From: Chryseobacterium phocaeense
Lineage (GTDB): Bacteria; Bacteroidota; Bacteroidia; Flavobacteriales; Weeksellaceae
DNA: 64,000 nucleotides
Assembly: GCF_900169075.1 (NCBI RefSeq)
Contig: NZ_LT827015.1
Coordinates: 558,001 to 622,000 of the forward strand
Direction: 5' to 3'
Shown here: one piece after another, positions 34,840 through 43,486 of the stretch
Layout of the letters: every line of letters begins with the position of its first letter
How positions within the stretch are numbered: position 1 is the first letter of the stretch
Notes under the pieces: model-generated
The model's database searches: none
Seen by the model: the letters and a program-made list of their open reading frames with translations, nothing else
Told to the model about the DNA's origin: nothing
Program-made: the position numbers and the translations under genes

Positions 34840-35910
34840 GTGGAAGTCCCTTCAAATGATTTTAAACAAAGGTTTTTGAAAAGAGAAAATAAAAGCTCAG
34901 GTTTCCTTCACATCGGAAATAAACTGCTTGGCTGGTACGGAAAAAATGCAAGAGATCTGCCTTTCAGACAGACAAAAGACCCTTACAAGATCTGGATCTG
35001 TGAAATTGTTTTTCAGCAGACAAGGATCAGCCAGGGACTGAATCACTATAACAACTTCATTAAAAGATTTCCCGATGTGAAAACCCTGGCCGAAGCTGAT
35101 GAAAATGAAGTTTTACTATATTGGAAAGGCCTGGGATATTATTCAAGAGCGATCAATATTCATACAGCTTCAAAGCAGATTATGAATGATTATCAGGGAA
35201 GCTTTCCTCATGAATATGAAGAAATTTTAAAGTTAAAAGGAGTAGGAAAATATACCGCAGCAGCAGTTTCAAGCATCTGTTTCGATGGAAAAATACCTGC
35301 CGTAGACGGAAATTTTTACCGGGTTTTAAGCCGTATTTTTGCGGATGATTTTGATATTTCAAACTCAAGGGCTTTTTCTTATTTCTCTCAGCTTGCTTCA
35401 CTGATCATGCCTGACAATGTGGGCGATTTCAATCAGGCTATGATGGATCTGGGTTCCGAGATCTGTAAGCCTAAAAACCCTCTCTGCGGCGAATGTCCTG
35501 TGAATGATGACTGCCTTGCTTTTTCCATGGAAAGAACATCAGATTATCCGGTAAAAACTAAAAAAGTAAAAACCGAAGACCTGGCTATGAAATATTTTTT
35601 CGTGCACAGAAACGGGCAGTTTTTGATCCGCCAGAGAAAAGACGACTTCATCTGGAAAAAACTATTTGAGTTTCCCCAGGAAATTTCTTCTGAGCTGGAA
35701 CCTTTCATTAAGAATATAAAAACGGTTACCCATAAGCTTACCCACAAGAATCTCACCATTGAGATAGCAAACGTTGAGGTGGCTTCAGAAGAGATCTGGA
35801 ACCGCTTTGTCACACAGAATCAGCATATCATTACAGATGTTGAAGGTTCCCATGAAAAATCTTTTCCCAAGCCTCTGGAAAACTACATTCAAAACTCTCT
35901 GAAAGACTGA
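34840..35910 (+). CDS. mutY: A/G-specific adenine DNA glycosylase
   Basis: 356 residues. MutY removes adenine mispaired with 8-oxoguanine. The catalytic Glu is in WICEIVFQQTR, the helix-hairpin-helix is LKGVGKYTAAAVSSICF, and the catalytic Asp is in PAVDGNFYRV. The [4Fe-4S] ligands are CKPKNPLCGECPVNDDC. The C-terminal NUDIX-like domain that reads 8-oxoG begins about residue 235. No ATG precedes the body: GTG at 34840 or TTG at 34876 (with AAAGG just upstream) are the options, 356 or 344 residues. The start region abuts a REP-like element. Confidence 0.92.
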   Translation: MEVPSNDFKQRFLKRENKSSGFLHIGNKLLGWYGKNARDLPFRQTKDPYKIWICEIVFQQTRISQGLNHYNNFIKRFPDVKTLAEADENEVLLYWKGLGYYSRAINIHTASKQIMNDYQGSFPHEYEEILKLKGVGKYTAAAVSSICFDGKIPAVDGNFYRVLSRIFADDFDISNSRAFSYFSQLASLIMPDNVGDFNQAMMDLGSEICKPKNPLCGECPVNDDCLAFSMERTSDYPVKTKKVKTEDLAMKYFFVHRNGQFLIRQRKDDFIWKKLFEFPQEISSELEPFIKNIKTVTHKLTHKNLTIEIANVEVASEEIWNRFVTQNQHIITDVEGSHEKSFPKPLENYIQNSLKD

Positions 35911-35942
35911 AATTTGTCTCCCAAAATCTAAAATCTAATTTG

Positions 35943-35950
35943 TACTTTTG
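35943..35950 (+). promoter_or_regulatory. -7 box directly before gldD
   Basis: TACTTTTG ends four bases before the gldD ATG (CAAA between). The transcript would start at or next to the A of the ATG. Confidence 0.6.
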
Positions 35951-35954
35951 CAAA

Positions 35955-36512
35955 ATGATTAAAAACGTCATTTTTATTTTTGTATCACTGCTTTTAATTT
36001 CGTGTGGAAAAGATCACGTTCCCAAGCCTTCCGGTGAGCTGCGTCTCGAATACCCGGAACCGAGATATCAGAAATTTGAAAACAACTGTGCCTACACTTT
36101 TGAATATTCGGATTTTGCAAGGATATCAGATGCCAAAAAGCCGTGCTGGTACTACATCAATTACCCGAAAATGAAAGCAAAACTGTTCGTGACTTACTAT
36201 CCGATACAGAATGATTTTGCAGCTCACATCAAAGAAACGGAAAAAATGGTGTACGAACACACCATCAAAGCAAGCTCCATAGATACCAAATCATTTGAAT
36301 ACCCCGACAAAAAAGTCTATGGTAATTTCTATGAACTGAAGGGGCAGAGTGCTTCCAATCTTCAATTTTACATCACAGACAGTACAAAACACTTTGTGAC
36401 TGCTTATTTATACTTTAACACAAGACCGAAACCGGATTCTCTGGCCCCGGCGGTGAACTATATCAAAAATGATATGAAACACCTGCTGGACACTTTTGAA
36501 TGGAAAAAATAA
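35955..36512 (+). CDS. gldD: Gliding motility lipoprotein GldD
   Basis: 185 residues. The lipoprotein signal MIKNVIFIFVSLLLISCGKD has lipobox LISC. The mature domain has the GldD pattern GELRLEYPEPRYQKF, CAYTFEYSDFARI, CWYYINYPKMKAKLFVTYYP, and LYFNTRPKPDSLAPAVNYIK. GldD is required for gliding and type IX secretion in Flavobacterium; many non-gliding Chryseobacterium relatives keep it for secretion. Adjacency to mutY is also typical of the group. The promoter box is four bases before the ATG, implying a leaderless message. Confidence 0.93.
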   Translation: MIKNVIFIFVSLLLISCGKDHVPKPSGELRLEYPEPRYQKFENNCAYTFEYSDFARISDAKKPCWYYINYPKMKAKLFVTYYPIQNDFAAHIKETEKMVYEHTIKASSIDTKSFEYPDKKVYGNFYELKGQSASNLQFYITDSTKHFVTAYLYFNTRPKPDSLAPAVNYIKNDMKHLLDTFEWKK

Positions 36513-36539
36513 TAGACTTTAAAATACATTGAAAAATAT

Positions 36540-37463
36540 ATGAAACTTTTAGTTGTAGGAAGCGTTGCATTTGATGCAATTGAAACGCCGTTTGGTAAAA
36601 CTGATAAAATTTTAGGAGGAGCAGCCACTTATATTGGGATTACTTCTTCTATTTTGGGCGTTAAATCCGGAATTGTTTCTGTGGTAGGAGGAGATTTCCC
36701 GCAGGAACATCTTGATATGTTCTCAAACAGGAATATAAATATTGAAGGAATCGAGATCATAAAAGAAGGAAAAACCTTCTTCTGGTCCGGAAAATACCAC
36801 AATGATCTGAATACCAGAGATACTTTGGCTACAGAAGTAAACGTTTTAGAGAATTTTGATCCTAAAATTCCTGATTCTATGCAGGATGCAGAAATTCTTC
36901 TTCTCGGAAATCTTCACCCGGGTGTTCAGCTGTCCGTACTGGAAAAAATGAATAACCGTCCGAAACTGGTGATCCTTGATACCATGAATTTCTGGATGGA
37001 TTGTGCTCTTGATACCTTAATGGATATGATCGCTAAAACAGATGTGATCACCATCAATGATGAGGAGGCAAGACAGCTTTCAGGAGAATATTCTCTGGTA
37101 AAAGCAGCTAAAAAGATCCATACCATGGGTCCTGATTATGTAATCATCAAAAAAGGAGAGCACGGTGCTTTACTTTTCCACGATAATAAAGTATTTGCGA
37201 TCCCTGCGCTTCCGTTGGAGGACGTTTTCGACCCAACCGGTGCCGGAGACACTTTTGCAGGAGGTTTTGCCGCTTATCTTGCTAAAAAAGGGAAGTTTGA
37301 TTTCGACACGATGAAATCCGCTTTAATCGTAGGTTCTGCCATGGCTTCTTTCACCGTTGAAAAATTCGGAACAGAAAGAATTGAAGAGGTGAATGAATCT
37401 GATATGTTCAGCAGATTAAGACAATTTAAAGAATTAACAACATTCGATGTTGAACTGCAATAA
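36540..37463 (+). CDS. PfkB family sugar or nucleoside kinase
   Basis: 307 residues, ribokinase fold. N-terminal MKLLVVGSVAFDAIETPFG and the GGAATYIGI motif bind substrate. The C-terminal signature DPTGAGDTFAGGFAAYLA holds the catalytic Asp in GAGD and the anion hole. It phosphorylates a sugar or nucleoside; the substrate is not predictable by eye. It follows gldD by 27 bases and precedes the SurA-like gene by 87, so it may be partly cotranscribed with gldD. Confidence 0.9.
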   Translation: MKLLVVGSVAFDAIETPFGKTDKILGGAATYIGITSSILGVKSGIVSVVGGDFPQEHLDMFSNRNINIEGIEIIKEGKTFFWSGKYHNDLNTRDTLATEVNVLENFDPKIPDSMQDAEILLLGNLHPGVQLSVLEKMNNRPKLVILDTMNFWMDCALDTLMDMIAKTDVITINDEEARQLSGEYSLVKAAKKIHTMGPDYVIIKKGEHGALLFHDNKVFAIPALPLEDVFDPTGAGDTFAGGFAAYLAKKGKFDFDTMKSALIVGSAMASFTVEKFGTERIEEVNESDMFSRLRQFKELTTFDVELQ

Positions 37464-37550
37464 ATAAGTCTTTTTAAGAAATATTTATAATAAAAAATTT
37501 AGAGTAATTCGTTAAGAATTCTAAATTTGCAACTTGTTTAAAATAGTAAA

Positions 37551-38915
37551 ATGACAAATAAACTAAAAATCACTTTTCTTCTTGGGATTTTCATGATGAT
37601 ATTTTCTTCAAACATGAATGCTCAGTTAAAACCGGGAGAATTGGTGGATGGTATTGCTGCTGTTATCGGGGATGAAATTGTTCTGGAATCTGATGTGAAT
37701 GAGCAGATGAACTATGCCAAACAACAGGGAGCTTCCCAGACTGATAAATGCGACTTCCTTGAAAACCTGATCAGTAACAAACTTCTTGTATACGAAGCTA
37801 AAAAAGATACACTTATTGAAAACCGTTCTGCTGCAATTAAAGAGCAGGCGAATGCAAAATACCGTCAGCTGCTTTCCCAGTTCCCGGACGAAAAAACAAT
37901 GCTTACCGCGTATAAGTTCAGAAATTCATTTGAAATGAAAAACGCGATTGAGAAAATTGATATTGACCAATATTACGGGCAGGCAAAGTATCAGCGTATC
38001 ACTGAAAAGGCAGATGTAACGCCAAACGAGGTGACCGACTTCTATAATATGTACAAATCGCAGCTTCCTGAAGTGAAGGACGAAATTTCTTTAGCCCAGA
38101 TCATGATGTATCCTAAGCTTACAGAAGCACACAAGGAAGATCTTATCAAAAGGCTGAAGAAAATCAAGCAGGATATTGCAGGAGGGGAAACTTTCGAAAG
38201 CCAGGCCAGAATTTATTCCGAGGATGAAGGATCCGCTGCCAACGGAGGATTGTACAAGAACATCTATAAAGGACAGATGGTAAAACCATTTGAGGCTGCA
38301 GCTCTGAACCTTCAGGAAAACGAAATTTCAGAACCTGTTGAATCTGAATTCGGATACCATATCATACAGCTGATCAAAAAATCAGGGAAAGTATATGATG
38401 CAAGACATATCCTGTTGAAAGCTACTCCTACAGAGGATGAAATTAAAACGGCAAAAGCAAAATTAGACAGTATCAAAGGTCTTGTCCTTGCCGGGAAAAT
38501 GACATTTAAAGATGCGGCTTTTAAATTTTCCGACGATAAGAAAACAAAATTCAACGGAGGAATTATTACCGGAGCAGATGGTTCCGATAAAATTGAAAGA
38601 GAAAGTATTCCCGGGTCTATCAGCTATGAGCTGGCAGGTTTGAACAAAGGGGATATCACGGCTGCTTTCGAAGATGAAGACAATAAGAGAAAAGTGGTAA
38701 AGATCATCAAGCAGGAAGATGTGATTCCTGCCCACCAGATCACACTGGAGACAGATTACAACAGGATCAAGCAGATGGCGCTTAATAAAAAGCGTAATGA
38801 AATGATTGAGAAATTTGTCAATTCCAAACTGCCAACCACCTTTATATCCATTGACGGACGTTACGATACCTGTAATTTCAAAGCCAACTGGAAGAAAGAA
38901 TCGATCAAAAAATAA
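37551..38915 (+). CDS. SurA-like periplasmic peptidyl-prolyl isomerase
   Basis: 454 residues. After a signal peptide (ITFLLGIFMMIFSSNMNAQ), the SurA N-terminal chaperone region starts VDGIAAVIGDEIVLESDVNEQ. Two parvulin (PpiC) domains follow: about residues 180-275 (EISLAQIMMYP ... SEFGYHIIQLIKK) and 282-385 (DARHILLKATPTEDEIKTAK ... DKIERESIPG). A C-terminal segment similar to SurA closes the protein. It escorts outer-membrane proteins through the periplasm. It is monocistronic or last in its unit, with a terminator after the stop. Confidence 0.92.
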   Translation: MTNKLKITFLLGIFMMIFSSNMNAQLKPGELVDGIAAVIGDEIVLESDVNEQMNYAKQQGASQTDKCDFLENLISNKLLVYEAKKDTLIENRSAAIKEQANAKYRQLLSQFPDEKTMLTAYKFRNSFEMKNAIEKIDIDQYYGQAKYQRITEKADVTPNEVTDFYNMYKSQLPEVKDEISLAQIMMYPKLTEAHKEDLIKRLKKIKQDIAGGETFESQARIYSEDEGSAANGGLYKNIYKGQMVKPFEAAALNLQENEISEPVESEFGYHIIQLIKKSGKVYDARHILLKATPTEDEIKTAKAKLDSIKGLVLAGKMTFKDAAFKFSDDKKTKFNGGIITGADGSDKIERESIPGSISYELAGLNKGDITAAFEDEDNKRKVVKIIKQEDVIPAHQITLETDYNRIKQMALNKKRNEMIEKFVNSKLPTTFISIDGRYDTCNFKANWKKESIKK

Positions 38916-38921
38916 ATACTA

Positions 38922-38949
38922 AACCTTCAGAACTTCTGGAGGTTTTTTT
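38922..38949 (+). terminator. Terminator of the SurA-like gene
   Basis: The stem AACCTTCAGA/TCTGGAGGTT (one G-U) has a 3-base loop followed by TTTTT. Confidence 0.88.
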
Positions 38950-39006
38950 GTGCTTAAAAAATCAAGATATTTCCTGAAGAAACCACGGTTTTTATTATTT
39001 TTACGC

Positions 39007-39996
39007 ATGAGCAATTTTATAGATTTCAGTTCAGCCAAAAAGCTTCAGGAAGCACAGGCTGGTCAAAATAGAATTACAGAACTTTTTAACATACAGTATC
39101 CCATTATCCAGGCCGGAATGATCTGGCATTCAGGATGGAGACTGGCTTCAGCGGTGTCCAACTGCGGAGGGCTGGGTCTGATAGGTGCAGGAAGTATGTA
39201 TCCCGATATTCTGAGGGAGAACATTCAGAAATGTAAGCAGGCCACAGATAAACCTTTTGGGGTGAATGTTCCGATGTTGTATCCTAACCTGGAAGAGATC
39301 ATCCAGATTATCCTGGAAGAAGGTATAAAGATTGTTTTTACCTCTGCCGGGAACCCTAAAACCTATACGGAAACCCTTCAAAAAGAAGGAATAAAAGTAG
39401 CCCACGTAGTTTCATCCACCAAATTTGCTGTGAAATGTGAAGAAGCGGGTGTAGATGCAGTAGTAGCTGAAGGTTTTGAAGCCGGTGGGCACAACGGAAG
39501 AGATGAGACCACCACCTTCTGCCTGATCCCGAATGTAAGAAAGCATATCTCCAAACCGCTGATTGCCGCCGGAGGAATTGCACTGGGTTCACAGATGAAA
39601 GCAGCCATGATCTTAGGGGCTGACGGCGTTCAGATCGGTTCCCGGTTTGCAGCTACTGTGGAAGCAAGTGCCCATGAAAACTGGAAAAAGAAGATTACGG
39701 AGCTTAATGAAGGAGATACTCATCTTACTTTAAAAGAACTTGCCCCTGTAAGGATGGTTAAAAATAAATTCTTTACAGAGCTGGAAGATATTTACCAGTC
39801 AGGAAGAAATAAAGAAGCTCTGATAGCCTCTCTGGGGCGGGCAAGAGCCAAGCGTGGCATGTTTGAAGGAGATATGGAAGACGGAGAACTCGAAATTGGG
39901 CAGGTATCAGCTTTAATCAATGATATCCTTCCGGTAGAAACTGTTTTCCATAATTTGCTTAAGGAGTTTGAAGAAACAATAATGCCGGTATTATAA
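39007..39996 (+). CDS. Nitronate monooxygenase family flavoprotein
   Basis: 329 residues, TIM-barrel FMN enzyme of the 2-nitropropane dioxygenase/FabK group. Motifs: YPIIQAGMIWHSGWRLASAV, GVNVPML, VFTSAGNPKTYTE, VVAEGFEAGGHNGRDE (with the conserved His), LIAAGGIALGSQMKAA and ADGVQIGSRFAAT. It oxidises nitronates or acts as an enoyl reductase; which one is uncertain. The ATG at 39007 lies 3 bases after a -7-like TATTTTTA, so the message may be leaderless. The hydrolase gene follows after 14 bases, forming a two-gene operon. Confidence 0.9.
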   Translation: MSNFIDFSSAKKLQEAQAGQNRITELFNIQYPIIQAGMIWHSGWRLASAVSNCGGLGLIGAGSMYPDILRENIQKCKQATDKPFGVNVPMLYPNLEEIIQIILEEGIKIVFTSAGNPKTYTETLQKEGIKVAHVVSSTKFAVKCEEAGVDAVVAEGFEAGGHNGRDETTTFCLIPNVRKHISKPLIAAGGIALGSQMKAAMILGADGVQIGSRFAATVEASAHENWKKKITELNEGDTHLTLKELAPVRMVKNKFFTELEDIYQSGRNKEALIASLGRARAKRGMFEGDMEDGELEIGQVSALINDILPVETVFHNLLKEFEETIMPVL

Positions 39997-40010
39997 AAGG
40001 AAGATCATTA

Positions 40011-40781
40011 ATGGAAGAAAGAATAATTGAAGTAAGAGACCATAAAATTTATATAACATACAATAAATCATTTGAAGATAGGCCGGTTCTGGTTTTTCTC
40101 CATGATTCTTTAGGCTGCACCCAGCTTTGGAGGGATTTTCCTGAAAAATTATCTGAAGCTACAGGCTGCAATATCTTAATCTATGACAGGCTGGGTTACG
40201 GGAAATCCGGTCCAATGCTGACCTATGAAAGACCTGTCAATTATATGGAGCTGGAAGCTGATCTGTTGAATGATCTGCTGATTGAACTGGATATTCCCAA
40301 AGCTATTTTATTCGGACACAGTGATGGTGGGACCATTGCTCTGATCACTGCCTCAAAATATCCGGAAAGAGTGGAAGCAGTAGTTTGTGAAGCAGGACAT
40401 ATTTTTGTAGAAGAAGTTACCCTGAAAGGTGTCTATGATGCCCGGGAAGCTTATAACACCACCAATCTGGCAGAACGTCTGCGGAAATACCACGGCGATA
40501 AAGTGGAAATGCTTTTTAAAGCCTGGACGGAAACTTGGACCCGCGCAGATTACCGGAACTGGAACATTGAATCCCTTTTGAAAAACATTCAGTGTCCGTT
40601 GCTCTTCATTCAGGGGGATGCGGATGAGTACGGAACTTTGGATCAGGTTGAAAAGACCGTTTCCCAGGTAAGCGGACCCTCCGAAAAGTATATCATCCCG
40701 GAAATAGGGCATACACCGCATAAAGAGGTGCCGGAGCAGGTGATCACTAAAGTATCCCAATTTATCAGAATATACCTTTAG
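40011..40781 (+). CDS. Alpha/beta hydrolase
   Basis: 256 residues. Strand-HG-like motif VLVFLHDSLGCTQLWRDFP, nucleophile elbow GHSDGG with S104, acid in LLFIQGDADEYGT, and the catalytic His in PEIGHTPHKEVPE. No signal peptide; cytosolic esterase or C-C hydrolase of unknown substrate. It is 14 bases downstream of the nitronate monooxygenase gene and shares its terminator. Confidence 0.9.
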   Translation: MEERIIEVRDHKIYITYNKSFEDRPVLVFLHDSLGCTQLWRDFPEKLSEATGCNILIYDRLGYGKSGPMLTYERPVNYMELEADLLNDLLIELDIPKAILFGHSDGGTIALITASKYPERVEAVVCEAGHIFVEEVTLKGVYDAREAYNTTNLAERLRKYHGDKVEMLFKAWTETWTRADYRNWNIESLLKNIQCPLLFIQGDADEYGTLDQVEKTVSQVSGPSEKYIIPEIGHTPHKEVPEQVITKVSQFIRIYL

Positions 40782-41167
40782 TTATTGAGGGATTCCCTTA
40801 TCAGTTACGTTAAAAAAGTCATATGTGTACACATTATGTACACAGATGACTTTTTTAGCTCGAATTCACTTCCGCTTAATAAATCGGGTTACAGTTGAAC
40901 ATTTCTAAATTGTTTAGCTTTTAAGAAAATCAGGAAGTGATTATTTGTAATACATAATATTTTTAATCCTTTTTCCATCTGCTCATAAAATTTATCTTTA
41001 CTGGCATTCTGACAGGATTTTACACAAAGAATACAACGAAAATCAATCATATATGGTACTATGATTCTTATTTTTGAGAACTCATAAGAGAAAGTGAAAT
41101 GTGGTTTGATGAAGCTGATCAGTGAATGTTTTTAGGAGGTGCAGTTCTGCTGCATCTTCTTTTTGTA
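40782..41167. other. 386-bp convergent spacer
   Basis: Apart from the strong terminator at 40812-40856 and a small hairpin near 41131-41160, I see only AT-rich sequence without ORFs or motifs. Confidence 0.5.
40812..40856 (+). terminator. Terminator of the hydrolase operon
   Basis: The 19-bp stem (40812-40830 with 40838-40856) has one mismatch. It begins AAAAAAGTCAT and ends ATGACTTTTTT, so both strands carry T-runs. Confidence 0.92.
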
Positions 41168-41788
41168 TTAGGACAGCATGCTAAGTTCAGCAGCAATATT
41201 TTCCTTTGCCTGAAATTCATATTTCTCTTTGAAATAATCTGTCTTAAAAATACTTTCAAGTTCCAGAAAATGTTTCAGAACCTTTTTTCTTCCCGGTTTG
41301 TAGAGAAAATCAGGATAAATAAAGTATTCCTTCCGGATCTTACGGGTGTATTCCCAATATAAAGGCCATTCTTTTCCTAAAATAGAAAGATCGGCATCCA
41401 GAAGATAATTGGTATCATTATCATCAGATTTCTGGTGCTGTTTGGTTGCTAAAATCTGAGCTGATATTTTCGAGATTACAGATGGATCCAAACCTGGTTT
41501 CTGAAGCCTTTTTGCAGCGTATAATGCACTTTTCTCTTCATTGGACTTTGAAGAAGCATCATAAATAATATCATGATAAAACACGGAAAAAGAAACCGTT
41601 ACAAAATCTTCCATGAGGTTTTTCACCCCTTCCAGTTCCTGAAACATATTTTCCAGGTGAAAAAGATTGTGATAATATCTTCCTTTTTCAGAGTATTGAG
41701 TTTCAATTTCCCGCCATAGTCTGCTGATGAGCTGCTGATCACCTGTAAAAGGCAGACAGAGATCTGAAAATCTTTCTTTCAGGTTCAT
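41168..41788 (-). CDS. HD-superfamily metal-dependent phosphohydrolase-like protein
   Basis: 206 residues, helical. The pattern YYHNLFHLENMFQEL, then VSFSVFYHDIIYD (HD motif), and later NYLLDADLSILGKEW matches the predicted HD phosphohydrolases of COG4339. The ligands are probably the His of YHN/FHL, the HD pair and the Asp of DADL. Substrate unknown. It lies downstream of the rhodanese gene but is separated from it by a strong terminator, so independent expression is likely. Confidence 0.82.
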   Translation of the reverse strand: MNLKERFSDLCLPFTGDQQLISRLWREIETQYSEKGRYYHNLFHLENMFQELEGVKNLMEDFVTVSFSVFYHDIIYDASSKSNEEKSALYAAKRLQKPGLDPSVISKISAQILATKQHQKSDDNDTNYLLDADLSILGKEWPLYWEYTRKIRKEYFIYPDFLYKPGRKKVLKHFLELESIFKTDYFKEKYEFQAKENIAAELSMLS

Positions 41789-41806
41789 AATGGATAGAGA
41801 TAAAAA

Positions 41807-41828
41807 AAGGAACTTTAAAAAGTTCCTT
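41807..41828 (-). terminator. Terminator overlapping the rhodanese stop codon
   Basis: The perfect 10-bp stem AAGGAACTTT/AAAGTTCCTT has only two loop bases, followed on the minus strand by TTTTTTT. The stem includes the last codons and stop of the rhodanese gene. Confidence 0.85.
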
Positions 41829-42114
41829 GATTTGCTTCCAATACAGCTTTCAGATCAGCCCAGCCTCCGCCGTTATGGCCGTCCTTTAAGCCTTGTCCGT
41901 TAAGATATTCCAGAGCTTTTCCGCTTCTGTTTCCGCTTCTGCAGAAAAGAATCACAGGTTTTTCAATCGCTAAAATCTCTTCTTTTCTGTCTTCCACTTC
42001 ACCTAAAGGAATATTTTTGGCTCCATCTATATTTCCGTCCATTTCAAGCTCCATCGGCTCGCGAACGTCAATTAATTCATAATTTCCAGATTGTATAACT
42101 TCTATTAAAGACAT
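41815..42114 (-). CDS. Rhodanese-like single-domain protein
   Basis: 99 residues, one rhodanese domain. It has ELIDVREPMELEMDGNIDGAKNIPLGE, and the active-site loop VILFCRSGNRSGKALEYL with catalytic Cys in CRSGNRS (six-residue loop typical of sulfurtransferases). It moves sulfane sulfur between partners in the cytosol. No signal peptide. Monocistronic. Confidence 0.92.
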   Translation of the reverse strand: MSLIEVIQSGNYELIDVREPMELEMDGNIDGAKNIPLGEVEDRKEEILAIEKPVILFCRSGNRSGKALEYLNGQGLKDGHNGGGWADLKAVLEANQGTF

Positions 42115-42176
42115 AATTGTTAAATTTTTAGATTAACGAAAATACGCAATTTTTTCGTGAAAAAAATCTTAAAGTT

Positions 42177-43394
42177 TTAGAAAAGAGTATAGCCTAGAAT
42201 TACCGATGCCGTTTTATAATCTGAACTTATATTACGATAATTTCGGAAAAGAGTTCTGGCGGTTCCGAATCTGAATTCAGCACTGAACCTGTTGTTATAC
42301 TTAAAACCGGCTCCGAATACAAGATTATTACCTCCTTTCAGATCATAGGAAGATTGCCCTTGCGTAAAGTTTGATTTTACTTTAACATCTACCAGATACG
42401 CGGCGTTGACAAAAATTTTCGCATCCTTGTTCAGGAAAAAATAATGTCTTACTCCAAAAGGGATTTCTATGGACTGGTAATCGATAGTACTTTTTGTCCT
42501 GTACTCAAAGAAAGTATCCGGACTCTCAATATACTCGGCTTCACTTTTATAGGACTGGTAGGTAGGTTCAATAAAAATAGCCCATTTGTTTTTATTGAAA
42601 GGCAATACAAATTCAGCTTCCAGCCCTATCCGGAATGAAGTTTTGTTTCCAAAATCCATGTCATCCGATTTATAACCGTAAGAAATAGATCTAGTGAAGG
42701 ATGTGAAATTAATGCCTGGTCTGATGGTAAGGTTGAAAAGATCTCTTTTCTTCTTTTCCTCATCATATTTTACGATTTCACCTCCGGAACATTGATTGTA
42801 CGATACAAAAATGCGGGTTAAACTTTTTTCTTTGTATTCTGTCTGGCTAAGCAGTTTGCCGTCAATTCCACAATTCAGATGCTCGGCGATCTGTTTTTTA
42901 AAATCTTCGTTGTAAGCAATTTTGCCTTCAGAGATATAATATGGCTTGTATATAAGCTGTTCCGGTTCAGAGCCATTCAGCGTGTAGAAAGCTCTTTTTA
43001 CTGGGCCGTTATCATAATACAAAAGAGCTGCTTTTCCATCTACAATATATTTGAGAAACACGGTTTCTTCCTTAAAATCCGGAGCTTTGGTATCAGACAT
43101 TTCATTAAGATCGGCAGAAGAACGGTCAATCATTACTTTTTTTCTTACGTATCTGCTCACTCCATCAATCCCGAACTCCTGGATATTTCGGATGCTTTCC
43201 TTCTTTACTTCAGATTTTTCTTCTGAGCGATAGTCAAATTCCACAGGGTTATTTTTCCAGTCCAGGTTTTTAATAAGAACCTCTGTTCTCTCACCTGAAT
43301 TATTGATGATATACCCTTTTTCAAATTTAATTTGGGCAAATGACATCCCTGCAGCGAGAAGTCCGGTTATCAGACTTAATTTTTTCATATTCAT
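42177..43394 (-). CDS. Outer-membrane beta-barrel protein
   Basis: 405 residues. After the signal peptide MNMKKLSLITGLLAAGMSFAQ, the first 210 residues form a soluble region with repeated Lys/Glu strands (KGYIINNSGERTEVLIKNLDW). Residues about 225-405 alternate like a PorT/OMP_b-brl barrel (LTIRPGINFTSFTRSISYGY ... SVILGYTLF) and end in aromatic Phe, as outer-membrane proteins do. Similar Chryseobacterium proteins have sometimes been given unrelated names; no specific function is supported. It is divergent from queG with a 92-bp spacer. Confidence 0.8.
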   Translation of the reverse strand: MNMKKLSLITGLLAAGMSFAQIKFEKGYIINNSGERTEVLIKNLDWKNNPVEFDYRSEEKSEVKKESIRNIQEFGIDGVSRYVRKKVMIDRSSADLNEMSDTKAPDFKEETVFLKYIVDGKAALLYYDNGPVKRAFYTLNGSEPEQLIYKPYYISEGKIAYNEDFKKQIAEHLNCGIDGKLLSQTEYKEKSLTRIFVSYNQCSGGEIVKYDEEKKKRDLFNLTIRPGINFTSFTRSISYGYKSDDMDFGNKTSFRIGLEAEFVLPFNKNKWAIFIEPTYQSYKSEAEYIESPDTFFEYRTKSTIDYQSIEIPFGVRHYFFLNKDAKIFVNAAYLVDVKVKSNFTQGQSSYDLKGGNNLVFGAGFKYNNRFSAEFRFGTARTLFRNYRNISSDYKTASVILGYTLF

Positions 43395-43474
43395 GTATTT
43401 GTTTTTTATAAACAGGCTTAAATGCTTATTTATGTAACGAATTTTTTAACCGCTGCAAATCTATAAATTAATCT

Positions 43475-43482
43475 TAATTTTG
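43475..43482 (+). promoter_or_regulatory. -7 box directly before queG
   Basis: TAATTTTG ends four bases before the queG GTG (CAAA between), the same layout as gldD. Confidence 0.6.
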
Positions 43483-43486
43483 CAAA

